Made by a program: the position numbers and the translations under genes | Origin: Vesta saturnalis | Lineage: Eukaryota > Arthropoda > Insecta > Coleoptera > Lampyridae | Length of the DNA stretch: 64,000 bases | NCBI GenBank assembly: GCA_036346205.1 | Contig: JARFJB010002038.1 | Span: forward strand, 226,001-290,000 | Direction: 5' to 3' | The notes under the pieces: model-generated | What the model was told of the DNA's origin: nothing | The model's input: only the letters and a program-made list of their open reading frames with translations | Databases searched by the model: none | Shown here: in pieces, positions 11,640-24,515 of the stretch | Layout: every line of letters begins with the position of its first letter | How positions within the stretch are numbered: position 1 is the first letter of the stretch

Positions 11640-11960
11640 CTCTTCGATAATTTCGGTGATAGGGGGATCGATAGCGTTTTACAACATATCCAGATGCGAT
11701 TCTTCAGTTAAGTTTCGCTCAATGAATAGAGGTGCAATGATATGGATTCCCAGTATGCCAGTACATTTTCTGTGGACAATGGGTGCGGGTCTCCCGAAAA
11801 ATGAAGATTTGTATCACTTAAAATTCTCCACGCAGTAGAAGGAAAACTGGAGAAACATCCGCGACATGCGTAGTTAATTGTTGGGGATCGACTACCAATT
11901 CACCAATAATCTCGATTTGTCTTTCTTACGGGATATGTTTATGACCTAGTAGCTTTTTAT
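11640..11960 (-). pseudogene. Possible IS630/Tc1-like transposase fragment
   Basis: On the minus strand a degraded reading resembles the IS630/Tc1-like family seen intact at 27030-27900: an EIIGELVVDP segment is followed, after a frameshift and stop, by NLHFSGDPHPLSTENV, which can be aligned with the family's LWFQQDGAP-type block. Similarity is weak and no catalytic residue can be confirmed. The 60-codon plus-strand frame at 11656-11838 is a shadow of this region. Confidence 0.3.
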
Positions 11961-14100
11961 TATTCACACTAGCAGTAGCTGTGAATTAAGCTATAAGTTC
12001 CCTAAGGTATTTTCTACAAATAAGGAAATCTAGAAAGCGGTCTTAAAAATTCCGCCATTTTGTATATTGAGTTAATATTCTAGGGTTATAAAGTACTCAC
12101 TTAAGAGTACATTAAGAGTATTAGTTTATTATAATGCAAACATGTGGCAAATTCCATTCAACTCAAAAATCTCTATGTTGAAAATTCTAGAAATATAAAT
12201 GTTATCTTTTTTCATTACCACCTGGTACACTATCTAGTCAGCACAAAAAATAAAATTTAAAAATGTGGACTTGTACTTAAACTTTGCTATTTATTTGAGC
12301 AGGTGTAAAAGAGATTTTTTAAGTCAATCGAAAATGTCGATTGGGCAAAATACTAACTTCAACATTTTATTGTATTAAAACTATGATTTAGGCCCCTATA
12401 AACACTTCACCATGGCATTTGGTATGAAATTTACAACTTCCCTTCAAATCAGTTACATGCAAATAAGAGTCTATGAACAGTAAATACCACGCTCTGTATG
12501 TATGTGTTGTACAACTGACAGGAGAAAATAAATGCTCAAAGTAAAATTTCTAGTTTGAATGAGTATTTTAAAAAGACCCTTATTCCTAAACCTACTAAAC
12601 CAAAAAATGAATTGTACAATGAACGGCTTCCATGGTAAAAAAATATAAACTTCTTACGGCTTCCTAAAATACCTAAAAGATTAGAAACCAACATTTGACC
12701 AATTTGTAAAAAGATTTCAAAGGATTATTTGTGGATGTAAATATTATTAAAAAATAACGTTGTTGCTTTTTATTTTCCTATTATTTCAAAAAGGAAATTA
12801 AAAAATATTTCTTGAATTGTGTATAAAATCAATGTTTACTAATACAACACGTCATAGGCATTTGTAGGTTGACGTCGATATCTTTAATGTTAATACATCC
12901 ACAGCTTCATCATGAACATCAACAGAAGTAAACAACAATGCTTAAACCAGCAAATAAATAGAACAAACAGCCAAGTATTGCAATAACATTTATATTGTAC
13001 AGTAAAGTTTCAACAAACAGGCCTATTTTCCCACTACTCTGGCAGAACTTACTAGATCAACCTAAACGTTATATTATAATGAGAGCGGAACTTGGTCAAC
13101 TATATGTTAGCCTGACCATTCAGGAAACATGCTTAGTCAGCCTTTCAGCTACTGAACTTCCATGAATGTACCCAATGACAAACCCAGGTGTTTATTTTTA
13201 CTGCATTACATTGTTGTAGTGCAATACCTAAATTCAATTAGAAACGATGCTTGGGTTTGAGTTTTTGAAAAAGCAAAGATGGTTTTAAGTAGAACATTTA
13301 TTTGTTTCAATGTATAATGACGATGTATGCCATCTGATATGAATTTTAAATATACTGTTTTTGTCATTTACCACTGATATCGACAATCTTATTTTATTAT
13401 AAGTGATTCAGTGACGTACCAAGGGGGGATATACCCCCCAAGCGCCCAAATCTTCCGTTCTATTTTACGCTTATTTTTATTAACCCTGAAAAAAATTAAA
13501 GCGTTACTTAAATGTACCAAGAAAAAACAAACTTTATTTCGTTGAATAAATGTTTTTTTTTTTCCGATTTTCAGTTTTCTTAAGTAGTGTAATGTGTAAC
13601 TTATCAGACAACCTAGTAATGAAAGCAAATCCAATGTTATTAATTGAACAAAACAATTAAAAGTTCTATTTAAATTAGGGATGCTTCTGAGAACAGGGGC
13701 TTAATTCAGTTCAGTAAAGGTAAATAAAAATTAACTATTGCATACTGTTAAAATGCATTGTATTCGTAAATTAGTTGGGAAAACGAACCTTCCAAACGTA
13801 GACAAGAATAGAAAACTGAAACGGATCCTAAGAGTTAAGAGATTGAGATAATAATTAAAAAGCAATTTTAGAACATTCTATACACTAGAATTTCATAATA
13901 ATGAATCATATATATTTTAGTATTATTATTAAATAATAGCGACCATCGATCGGATATATAAGTCATAGTTGTATCAGAAAGATGACCTTATCTAGATATT
14001 TCTATTTCTGGAATTATCTCGAACATCGGCATTTCCTACATCAAAAACGCTAAGTAGAGGGGATCAGTCACAGTGCGTGTTAATATACACGATCCAGGTG
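11960..14100. other. Intron sequence, no feature recognised
   Basis: AT-rich, with no coding signal and no repeat that I can pair within the window. A TCAGTGACGTACCAAGGGGGG motif at about 13408, followed by its partial mirror CCCCCC, resembles termini of some insect DNA transposons, but no second end was found. Confidence 0.4.
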
Positions 14101-14386
14101 CAGGGTGTGTTTAAAAAGTTGCAAGTGCGGTGGCGGTCTAATATTCGTTCATAAGACATTGTTTTATTATTCATTTTTATTTACTAATTTTTTTAGTTCG
14201 TTTGTTAAAATAGTTAGTGAACTATGAAAGTATGAGTAATTTAAGTTGATTGGCAAATTTCTTAAAAAGGATAAAATTTTATGAAAATGAAGCATCGAGA
14301 TCAAGCTCATTTGCCGGTGCCACAGAGGCAGACGAACCTAATAAAGATGAAAAAGTCAGTCACAGTAGTATTGAATAATATTCTTT

Positions 14387-16105
14387 ATGAATAAAGAAGA
14401 AAGTGATGGGTATGAGAAGGATAGATACTTAGAAAGGCCATACAAATGCAGCGGAAGAATGAAAAATAAAATATCCGAATTTGTTAAAAAAATAAATACA
14501 CAAGATTTGACAGAAGCAGGAACTTCAACTTTATCACAATTTTGTGCTAAATGTAATAAATCTATTAATATCCATAATACAAAGAAACATAAAAACGAAA
14601 AAATTCCAATAAACTCGACACAACAAAATCAAAATTTTATTGAAGAATCTGTAAATAAATGTCAATACTGTCAAAAATTATTCAAATCACAAAGGGGAAT
14701 ACATACTCACATTCGAAAGGCACACCCAGAAATATATCGTCAAAAATTATTAGAAAATGAAGAGATAATCGAGGAAAAAATATCAGATCATGTTCAACAA
14801 AATAACTCGAACAATGAATTACATAAAGAAATTTTGCTATGGCAAAAGGAATTCAATGCAAAATTTTTAAATGAACAAACATTTAGCCAAAAAGTTGAAG
14901 ATTTTAGTGGATTTCTATTAAAATTCCTTAACCAGCTACCAGGCCCAAAACACCCGGCAAAAATATTTTATGAGGCAAGAAAAAGAAAAGGTTTCAAACG
15001 TTCTAATAATATGTATACCAAAACTACAAATCCCAAAAGATTATCAAAACGTAATAGAGAAAAACATAAACAAGAATATGAATACCAACTAACTCAATAT
15101 CTTTATTACAACCAACGTCGCAAAGCAGTTAGAAGAATATATGAAAAAAATAATCAAAATTGTAAACTAGATCCTAATATTGTTTACGATTTTTACATAA
15201 ATAAATTTGAAACACCCAATAATTTTTGCCTAGAAGATAATTACCCGATAATTGACACAGAAGAACAAAAAAAAATTAGTGACGAATATAAAGCTGAAAT
15301 TTCAGTTGAAGAAATCACCAAATGCATCAAATCAATAAAAATAGATACTTCACCAGGCCCAGACAGAATAATTATGAGATGTATAAAGAATAATATAAAT
15401 ATCATAGAAATTCTAGCAAAAATAGGAAATATTATGTTAGATACAGGTTTCGTTCCAAACTCTTTTAAACAAGCAAGAACAATTTTAATTCATAAAAAAG
15501 GTAATACCGATGATTTAAATAATTTTAGACCTATTTCAATTTGTTCGTTATTGCGAAGAATTATAGAAAAAGTTCTTGACAAATATATTCGAAATTTTAT
15601 TCACATAAACGTCAATCAAAGAGGTTTTATGCATATACAAGGATGTCTAATTAATAATAATATTATAGAAACTATTCTTGAAAAATCAAAACAATTAAAA
15701 CAAAATACATCCTTAATTTTTTTAGATATTGAAAAAGCTTATGACAATATAGGTCATAAACATTTAATTAAAATAATAAAATCCTCAAAAATTCCTACTA
15801 AATTACAAAATTTAATTATAAACCTGCAATGCAATAATGAATCTTTTGTTGATTTAGGATTTAAAAGAACTAAGAAATTTCAAATTAATAATGGTATTTT
15901 GCAAGGGTCTCCTCTATCTCCTATTTTATTTAATTTAGCAATTAATCATATATTTGAAGAACTTTCAGAGCCAGATATAACAAATTTATTTGGATTTAGA
16001 ATTAGCGATGACAAATCTATAAATCCAATAACAATTTTAGGATATGCTGATGATGCTGTAATAATAGGAAAGATTATAATGCAACATCTAATATATTATT
16101 TATGA
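14387..16105 (+). pseudogene. R2-like ORF, zinc fingers and reverse transcriptase
   Basis: Residues run from a possible first zinc finger (CAKCNKSINIHNTKKH, about residue 53) to a clear C2H2 finger (CQYCQKLFKSQRGIHTHIR, about residue 93; C-x2-C-x12-H-x4-H). The fingers are presumed to bind the target DNA. The reverse transcriptase follows from about residue 270: SPGPDRI, RPISICSL, FLDIEKAYDN (motif A Asp), LQGSPLSP and GYADDAVIIG (motif C catalytic Asp pair). The frame is lost just after motif C at 16105. Between 16105 and 16665 the thumb region can still be read in shifted frames, so the break is due to small indels. This reads as one protein with 16665-17483. Confidence 0.88.
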
Positions 16106-16664
16106 TAGAAAATAAATTTGACGAAATAGGATTAAAATTAATTATAATAAATCGTCAGGAATATCACTAGATAAAGGAAATTAATTAATAGATCATTTTC
16201 ATGCAAAAATAGTAACGTAATAAAACTATTGGATCAGAAGAAAAATAAAATATTTAGGAGTAACTTTTCAGACAAATTAATATTTGAAGAAGATATTATT
16301 TTAAAAAATTTAGTACTAATTTGGAAATTTTAACTAAATCTACATTATTAAATGCACACCAAAATTAAATATACTAAATCAATACATCTCACCATGCTTA
16401 ATATATCCTTTACAAACAGCTCCATTAAATAAACTTTCAAAAATATTTTTAGACAAAGTTGACAAACTTATAAGAAGTAGCGTTAGAGAAATCATACAAC
16501 TCCCAGGAGACACTCCAAATAATTTTTTATGCTCATCAAAAAATGTTAGAGATCTAGAAATTTTTAATTCTTATTGGGAGGCTTTCATTCAACAATTTAA
16601 CAAATTTCGTTTATTAGAAAATTCCAACTGTGAATTAATTAAAAAAAATTTTGAGGAAAATAAA

Positions 16665-17483
16665 ATGTCATGTCTATTAAAATTAAATATAGATAACAAA
16701 GATATAAATATTTTAGAGATTTCTAAGAAACAAACAAAATCTATTAGATCAATTTTACGTGAAAGGGAATTTCAAAATTGGACTAATCATACTCAAAAGG
16801 GCAAAGGGGTTATTTTATATAGACAAGTCAAAAGTAGTAACAAATGGGTTTATCAAAAAAATGGACTAAGTATTTCTGAATGGACAGACTGCATTAAGAT
16901 GTCTTGTAATGTTTCCGCAGTTCGAACAATCCCAGGTCGCAGTACTCACACATCCCATTGCCGAAGATGCAATGAGTTTGAAACACTTGCTCACGTGTTG
17001 GGTTTCTGTAACTATGGTGAATTGTTACGAATTAAAAGACACAATGATGTAAGACAGATTATTGCAGATAATTTGCGAAATAAGGGATGGGAGGTTCATG
17101 AAGAAATAATGGGACTATCTTCATTAGATAGTATTAGAAGAGTGGACATCTTAGCTATCAACAGAAAAACTAATAAAAATTATATTATAGATCCCACTAT
17201 TAGATTCGAAGATAATGAGGAACAACCGGATAAAGTAGATTTAGAAAAAAAAGCCATATATGAACCTACGATCGATTATTACGCAAAGAAATACGATATT
17301 CAAAATATCAAGGTAATAGGTTTAATGTTTGGAGCTAGAGGTACCTTTACAAGGAACTATATTGATTTTAGAAAATTTTTTAATCTCGATAAAAATTTAG
17401 ATAACGAGATTGTAATTAAAATTTTTAAATATTCAGTATATATACTTAGAAACCATTTATTTGGTTCGAAACATTTAATATAA
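16665..17483 (+). pseudogene. R2-like ORF, C-terminal CCHC knuckle and restriction-like endonuclease
   Basis: C-terminal part of the same retrotransposon protein. CRRCNEFETLAHVLGFC fits the C-x2-C-x7-H-x4-C knuckle that precedes the restriction-like endonuclease in R2-clade proteins, followed by a RIKRHND segment. The endonuclease core is seen as RRVDILAI and then IIDPTIRFE, giving the PD-(D/E)xK-type arrangement in which RVD replaces the commoner RPD. The domain makes the first-strand nick for target-primed reverse transcription. The frame is open to a stop at 17481-17483. The methionine at 16665 is only the first one after the frameshifted stretch, not a real start. Confidence 0.88.
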
Positions 17484-17640
17484 TTCATTTTTAATTAATT
17501 ATATAATTTTTCATTCAATGAAAATGTTATTATTATTATTATTATATTCATGTTATTTTTGTTTATACGTTACTATGTCATTTTAGGCAAACTATTATTG
17601 TAATAGTTAGTTTTTATGTCAATAAAATATATATAACAAT

Positions 17641-18215
17641 ACTGCCAACAGTGCTATCCAAAGCCAGCATTTACGGAATCAGAATGATATTGGAAATTTT
17701 CTAAACATATCTGTTCCATAAAAACTAAATACAATAGAATCGTTCTAGGTTCCACCACCATCATACATGTTCCCCTTAATTAATAAGTTTAAAAATAGAA
17801 AACCGAAACTGCGGTTTAAACATAAGTGGTTACTGGCTTTGTTATTCCGCTAAAGAAGAAAGCGCATTCTGTAAATACAGTGTATTCTTTGCTCAACTGG
17901 AGGTGTTGGGGACCAGCCTTTGGTTCCTTGGTTAAAGTAAAAATGGATAAGGCAAGGAAGTGAGTATATAAGGTTTTTTAAGCAAGCGCTAACTCATACT
18001 ATAAGACGAGTTCTTGCTACAAATAAATTAACTATTATCTTTTTGTACGTATGTAGTTCAGTTTTGTGTACTAACATAGCTAAAAGGTCGTCGTATTTGC
18101 CAAAAATAAAATAGAAACCACTGGTATTTTGTAAAAAAATTCTATAAAGTTTTGTTTTTCTTTTACATTTGTATATATTCAACGCGCACAAAGCAGTAAA
18201 TTTCATAAAGATTCA
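17641..18215. other. Intron sequence between R2-like and hAT elements
   Basis: No coding sequence or repeat is recognised. It may include the 5' end of the hAT element, whose terminal inverted repeats were not identified. The minus-strand frame at 17994-18206 has no recognisable domain. Confidence 0.4.
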
Positions 18216-20695
18216 ATTTGGGCTTATGAAAATTTAGTCAAAATACAAAGCGGGGCTCAAGAGAGTGTGATAGATTTAATTGATGAAAACAGAAAAAATC
18301 AAGTAGCACAAAATCAAGGTAAAATCAAGACATTAATAGAAGCAATGCTAGTTTGTGGTCAGCAAGAAATGACCATTTGGGACATAGAGATTTTGGGGAA
18401 CTTAAAATTTTCGTGCAATTTTAAAATACAGAGCTGTTTGTGATAAATTATTAAGGGACACATTAGAAACATCAAGTAAAAGAGGGAGATATATTAACCC
18501 AAGAATCCCAAATGAAATTACACACAACATTACAGTATTATCCTAAATAAACTTGTAACTAAAATGGCGTTTTCTGTTTTAGTAGATGAAACTACTGACA
18601 TTTCAATAAAACAGCAAGTAACTATGTGTAAGATATGTCAGTAAATACGAAATTCATGAAGATTTTTTACAATTTGTCGTGGCTGAAAATTTAACAGGCA
18701 AGAGTTTATCCAAGTTAATTATTAACAGTTTGGAAAATTTTGGATTAGATTTAAATAACCTTGTGGGCCAGGGATATGATGGAGCGAGTGATATGTGCTG
18801 CGAACTTTTTGAATTTAGCAGTTTCAAAAGCTTGCGAGGTACAACAAATAAGAAATTGTCCGAATATCATTGAAAGACTGTATTTTAATACACTAAAAAG
18901 AAAAAACGTCCTCTTAAAAAATATTGAAGAATCTGCTGAAAATCCTTCAGCGAAAACCCTTAAACGATTATGTACAACACACTGGACTTCAAAATACGAA
19001 GCAGTACATGATTTCTTAGAACTATTTAATTATGTCACAGAAAGCTTAGAAGAAATATCTCATTGGAAAGATTCTAATGATGCACCTATGTTACAAAATA
19101 GTCTCTATGTTCTGAATTTTTGATTGCACTAAGTCATCGATTAAATATTTAGCTTTGGCTTACCTCTTTGTCGTTTCCCACAGAAAGTTGATATTGACTT
19201 AAAAGAGGCGATTTCTAGAACAGAAAATACTGTTTTATGTTTAAAATAATTACGCCAAAAAACAGTTTGATGTTCTCTTTAATAAGTCATCAGTCATCAA
19301 CTATTTTAGGATTACCCTTTAAGTGCCATTTATTCATTTTTACCTTCCAACCTACATATACATATGTAGGTATAGAAGGTTATGTAATCGACTTTTTTTT
19401 CCCAATCGCTAAATCGGACTTATTAGCACATTTTAAAAACTTTTGGCAAAGTTTAGCCAAGATCGGCCACGATGTCTGGATGTGTGTGTTAGTATCCACA
19501 ATAACTCCTGAACGAAAAGATCTACATACTTAATATTATATTTAAACTTGTTTTCCTTTAGCTTGGATCTGATAGATTTTGGGGAAAATCCAGAGGCGGA
19601 GAGCGGGTTTGTTGGGGGGACAGTTTTTAGTTTTTATCAAATATTTCTATAACAGCTGCATATTTCAAAGATATAAAAATACCCAGATATAGACCTTAAA
19701 CATATCGATTAATTATGTTCTATGTAATTTTTGATACGCCGCGCAAGGTAAGCCTAAAAATTAATTAAATATCGGTGAAAATGGTTAAACTGTATTATTG
19801 ATATCTTACAGAAGCGAGCGGCTTTGGAATTTTTTTTAAGTTCACATATATTTATGTCTACTAATCTCTGACATTAAGTTTTAAACGTCATTCTGACTTA
19901 GATTATTGTTTTTGCTTTTACAATGTTGTCTGTTTTCGTTATGAACGTATAAAAGAAGTTTCATAGTTACCCTAAAAAAATTATAATTAAAATTATTTCC
20001 TTTAATTATTTAAGTTAGCATCTAGATGTCTATTAACCTCTGCCTGTCATGAAGTTTTAAACGTCTGTTTGACATAGATTATTGTTTTTGTTTTTACAAT
20101 GTTGCCTATTTTCGTAATAAGATTATAAAAGAGGCTAGATAATTATCCTAAAAAAATGTTATTAAAATTATTTCATTTCTTTTAATTCTCATTTGTAGAT
20201 TGGAAGGTCGTGTGGTGTTCCACGCCAGGTATTTTTATTAACCAACTTAATGAAAGATTTACTAACCATAAAAATTGTTTCCAGGAATTTGTGGTCTTGT
20301 AATCAGGAGAAGAAACAGAAATTTCAGACAGCGATAAATATAACGATGTACTTGCAATTATTTTAAAATCTGAAATTAAAATGTGGCATAAACATTTACA
20401 TAGAATTGATCCAGAAATTAAGAATAATCGTCCAGCTTTAGCACATTTGGAACTTTGTAATAAACAAGCGTATCCAAATGTTTTCAAATTATTATTAAAA
20501 TTCTGTACTGTGCCAGTCTCCACATTCACTCCGGAGATAGCCTTTACGACTTTAAAACGAATATCTTAGAAATTCAACCTCACAGAACAGACTTAATGGA
20601 CTGCCAATGCCAATTCCTAGGGAACTACCCATTTCAGAAGACGAAAAAATTGAGGAACATGCACAAAAGCCAAGGCGATTGGGTTTTGTATTATA
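18216..20695 (+). pseudogene. hAT-superfamily (ZMYM1-like) transposase, split and decayed
   Basis: Transposase of the hAT group most often annotated in animals as zinc finger MYM-type 1-like. The N-terminal third is readable in broken frames from 18216. FSVLVDETTDIS (first catalytic Asp) is at about 18570, followed by AENLTGKSLS and LVGQGYDGASDM at 18680-18795, then RLCTTHWTSKYEAV at 18966-19010. The protein is interrupted at about 19215 and resumes at about 20270. Its C-terminal dimerisation part (NRPALAHLELCNK, AYPNVFKLLLKFCTVPVSTF, LKRI) lies at 20381-20569, and a downstream tail ends ..RRLGFVL at about 20692. Several stops and frameshifts occur. It is inactive. Confidence 0.85.
19215..20265. 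mobile_element. About 1-kb non-coding repeat inserted in the hAT pseudogene
   Basis: This segment interrupts the hAT reading. It contains a 40-base hairpin block at 19341-19380 (TACCTTCCAACCTACATATA..) that occurs complemented and identical at 60655-60695. It also has two tandem CGT(A/T)ATGA..ATAAAAGA blocks near 19940 and 20120, and an end-like stretch (TTGGAAGGTCGTGTGGTGTT) at 20201. Related pieces occur at 5250-5870, 29115-29400, 31430-31610 and 60420-60700. It encodes no protein; the 98-codon frame at 19237-19533 is not recognised. A non-autonomous transposon family is inferred. Confidence 0.65.
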
Positions 20696-20699
20696 ATAA

Positions 20700-21888
20700 T
20701 ATTTATTTTATAACTTTCTCTATAACAAATGTTTATTAAAATTTGTAGATTACACCGTACTTTTTATATCCCTTCCCATGACTAGAGTGGCATATAAATA
20801 TCAGTGATAAACTAATAGCAAAATGCTGATTATGTATTTAGTTTTTTTTTAATAGGTATTTTTCCGAAATCTTCCTTATAAACAGAATGGAAAATGTATA
20901 GCCTCAGAAAAAAATTGAGATCCTGTAATCAAAAACCATGTGGAAGCAAAGTTTTCCGTGCACTATAGCATCAATCAACATATAAAAAAAATGGGGTGTC
21001 AAAAAATGAGAGATAAAAAACGTTGGTTAATAAAACGCATTATAGATATACAAATTGTGTATTCTTAAACAAATAAACTGCATTAACTAAATAATCTAAC
21101 CTTCATGTATAAAAACTTTGTTCTTTTCCATAATAAAACAAAAACAAAACAAATGTGTGCACATACCAGTAGGTATGCATTTTGCCTAATTATTGTGACG
21201 TGGTCATCCACGACGGTTTTTTTAAAGCTTTCATGCAGGTAGCGAGTTTTAAACCATGTTGCACGTTAGACATTGTAAAATCACAGCATAACAAGTAAAC
21301 AGAATAATCACTTTCGAACGGTGCCTTTGATTTTTATGGGCACCAAAAATATTACACTACAAATTTGCAAGTAAGCAACAGCGCAACGTTACGAAAGACA
21401 GAAATCATAACATACAAGCGTGTATAATGTCGAGAAACGTTCAAAAGCTGTGTCATTTACATTAGAAACATTTTTTCGTGGATGGCCGAGATCTAAAAAC
21501 AGAACAGAAAATAGCTTACCTGCAATACAATGTCTATTTACATATCAGCAGTGCAGAGTGGATATTATAGAAATAACTAAGCTTTATGTATAAATTTTAC
21601 ACACCGTAATTCTGACATTAATATTCGCTACGCTAATGTATTGATAATAACATGAGTAAATCTATACTACCTTACTTATAGCATAATCTACTACAATGTA
21701 AGAATCCACAGAATCTAAGTGTTTTTTTCAGTACAGTAAAACCACAAATCCTACACTACATACACTTACTACTTTTAATTTTACATTAATTAGAGTTATA
21801 TATGCCGTCTATAATTGCTTTAGTATAGTTTAGTTGGACCAATATCTAACTTTAAAAAAACAGTTAATACAGCAAATAATTTACTAAC
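20700..21888. other. Intron sequence upstream of the uex donor
   Basis: No coding sequence or repeat is recognised. The intron donor (GTTAGT, minus strand) is at 21888-21883. Confidence 0.5.
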
Positions 21889-22581
21889 CTGTACCAACTC
21901 CTTTAACCGTTCTCGAGTATAAACATTTCCGATTTCCTCGCCAAGGATGTAATCTAAAATCTTGGATATTGGATATGCTAACGGAGCTGTAACACCCATA
22001 ACAAATTTGGTAATAAGAATTGTTTTAGCACCAACAGCAAGTCCGTGTCTTGAACAAATAGCTTGTGGAGTAATTTCACCAAACATTACAATAGCCAAGG
22101 TCGAGAATATAACTGCTATTAAACCTGAGGTTAAACCATCCAAAAGAATAGTGAAAATGGAATTCACAAATACATTTCCCAACAAAATACTACACAATAA
22201 GTAATTTCCGTGATTTCTAACTGGTTGTATTGCTTTTGCATAGGAACGCTCACGCGGTGTTCCTGTATTACACAATATTTTTAATTCAGTTCTGTCTAAC
22301 GACATTAGACCCAAATTAAGTCCAGAAAATAAAGCAGAAAAAGCTAAGCAAAGGCATATAATTAATATTGCTGCCCATGTTGGTACCATCTGTTCTACGG
22401 TGTTCACTTTAAGCCATTGCTCACCACCTTGATGTATAAATGGGTATGTGGAATTATAATTAGCAATTTTACCCTGTGATGCGCACAAATAAAATACTCC
22501 AGACAAGGGAACAAATGGTAAGGTTACGGAGATTTTAGCTGTTGTTGAACTTTCTGCACCATTCACGATTTCGGTTTGTAC
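21889..22581 (-). CDS. uex: CNNM/uex metal transporter, DUF21 membrane exon
   Basis: A 231-codon exon, phase 0 at both ends, starting VQTEIVNG after a TTTCAG acceptor (22587-22582) and ending KELVQ before GTTAGT. It holds the end of the extracellular domain (LSGVFYLCAS), then the DUF21/CNNM transmembrane domain that carries the ion. Membrane segments are visible at VPTWAAILIICLCLAFSALF, NYLLCSILLGNVFVNSIFTI, LIAVIFSTLAIVMFGE and ILITKFVMGVTAPLAYPI. Family-diagnostic residues include FSGLNLGLMSLD, RNHGNYLLCS, FGEITPQAICSRHGLAVGA and YTRERLKEL. There is no disruption. The exon joins in frame to 53309-53585 upstream (about 30.7 kb away) and to 1170-1341 downstream (about 20.5 kb). Confidence 0.97.
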
Positions 22582-22827
22582 CTGAAATAAAGAAAAACTA
22601 ATCAAGATTTTTTATTTAAACGACAAAACATACAATTTAAATCCCGTTTTATACACTCGGAATAAATCGGAACACATGCTTTGTGCCCAATACATACGTA
22701 TACAAAATTTAAATGTCAAAATAGAAACATACGTCTACGTAAATGTCAAAAAAAAATATATTAAACAATTAGAAGGATATATTGGTACCTAGATTCTTAT
22801 AAACGTGCATGATATAATTTTATTCTA

Positions 22828-22882
<55 letters not shown>

Positions 22883-24387
22883 TGACAGTTAAAGGAAAAT
22901 TAAAAATTATTAGTTTGGTAACCCTGAATTAGTTTAGTTTCACTGAGTTAACCTCAGTGGTATGAATCAATGTCAATTATTACATATTATTACAGTTGTA
23001 TGAGGTTGATTAACGTTTTGTAAAATTGATACACTCCTTAATGTGGTTTGAAAAATATAGAGTACATATACACTCTATTGGTTGTAGTAACAGCACTTAA
23101 TTTGGAGTTAAAGCCAATTTGTACTGTTAATCTAGCATCCACCTCAACTTTTAGGTGTTTTAAGATGTTAATTTAGGTAAACATGTATTGATACTGTTAT
23201 TTAAAGAAACTTTTAAACACCACGTAAGAACGTATTGCCACTCTCCACTAAATTATAATTTTCGTTTTAGAAAAGTGAAGGATAAAATGAAATAACATCA
23301 GAAATACTGTTTATTGATGGTGCAAGAGATTATTTGATACATTCTACATTTAGTAGATTAATAATAATTTTAGTGAATTAATGATAGTTTGTACAATTTG
23401 CCAACCGTGTCTCAAAAATAAAACAGAAACTTATGATGTATCGAATATGACGTTTTATACTGTATATATTTTAAACATTATATTTGATAATTTATTAAGA
23501 GCTTTCCATTGCAGTTGCAGGCATGATTATTTAGTACATAAAGAATAAGTTATTAGATAATAACTCTGGATATAATTTAATCTAGCAATATGTTACATCA
23601 ATCTTTATGGTATATAGAAGTTTAAACCAGATATGGAACAATATAATATAACTTATAACTTTAGCTATTTTGAAAACAATGTAAATAAGTATTTACCTAC
23701 TAGTGTTGCATTAATTATTTATAATGTTATTCAATACAGGTTGTTTCTGTAACTTTTTGTTACATTAATTGAAACAAAACTAACTTTAAATATGTTAAGA
23801 ATTTGATAAATGAGGTAAGTACGATGTTAACAGTATTTATTAAGGCATATTAAACATATTTGTAATTATAATGTAACAAGATATTCAATACATTTAGGAT
23901 TATTTTAACTTGTGGTATTACTTCCGCTACCATTCTAATCGATGCAAGTGGTAATCTGCTGACTTAAATAGCACAAGGTCATAAAATGTAACACAAAATT
24001 AAATTGACAATTCTGTGTTAAATAAAGCCTCAACTGCTACTACCATTTAGTACATACAATATATTGAAAGCAGAGTGTCAACATTAAAACCCATATATCT
24101 ATCTAAGCCATTTACTTCAGTGTTAAAAAGCATAGTCCCGTATTGTAAACTGAAAAGTTTTTCAATAAATTTCAAGTTTGAAATACAAAAATATATCAGT
24201 ACCAACTTTAAATTACGGTTTGTATGACATTTAAGTTTATAGAACCATAACTTCTTTTACTAAAATAAAATTTGATACCATTGTTAAGCATACCTAAAGA
24301 GGGGTTAATTTGTTTAATTTCAAGGTAACTAATAAAGCCAGTAGCGTCACTAGTTCTATTTATTTTAGTTTTAACTACTTTTAACTT
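22582..24387. other. Start of the 30.7-kb intron; AT microsatellite, otherwise empty
   Basis: AT-rich intron sequence without coding signal. An uninterrupted AT dinucleotide run occupies 22831-22878 (about 24 units). Nothing else is recognised to 24387. Confidence 0.6.
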
Positions 24388-24515
24388 GCGCGCGTGCGCG
24401 CCGTGTGTGTGTGTGTGTTCTGTGAGTGTGAGTGTGTGTTTGTGTTTGCGTGTTTATGTTTGTGTATTTGAGTGTGCGTGCGTGGATGCGTACGTGCGTG
24501 TGCGGCGCGTGTGTT
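24388..24515. repeat. GT/GC dinucleotide microsatellite
   Basis: Alternating purine-pyrimidine sequence: it begins GCGCGCGTGCGCGCC, continues as GT runs, and ends near GTGTGCGGCGCGTGTG. Open frames on both strands here are artefacts of the repeat. Confidence 0.85.

Larger units (their letters stand above)
14231..17640 (+). mobile_element. R2-like (RLE-type) non-LTR retrotransposon
   Basis: A non-LTR retrotransposon of the R2/NeSL/R4-like branch, which carries a restriction-like endonuclease instead of an AP endonuclease. A likely N-terminal frame begins at 14231 (MSNLS, then a stop; reopened as ENEASRSSSFAGATEADE) and is shifted before 14387. The main frames are 14387-16105 and 16665-17483. 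A 3' untranslated tail of about 150 bases (ATT-rich, then AATAAAATATATATAAC) runs to about 17640. The element is more AT-rich in codon choice than the CNNM exons. The flanks are not 28S rDNA, so it is not a canonical R2 insertion. It lies in sense opposite to CNNM/uex. Confidence 0.8.

Noticed and set aside
13405..13460. CAGTGACGTACCAAGGGGGG..CCCCCC as a DNA transposon terminus
   Set aside because: Only one end-like motif is seen, without a partner or coding sequence.
21962..22204. Plus-strand 80-codon frame
   Set aside because: Antisense shadow of the conserved DUF21 exon.
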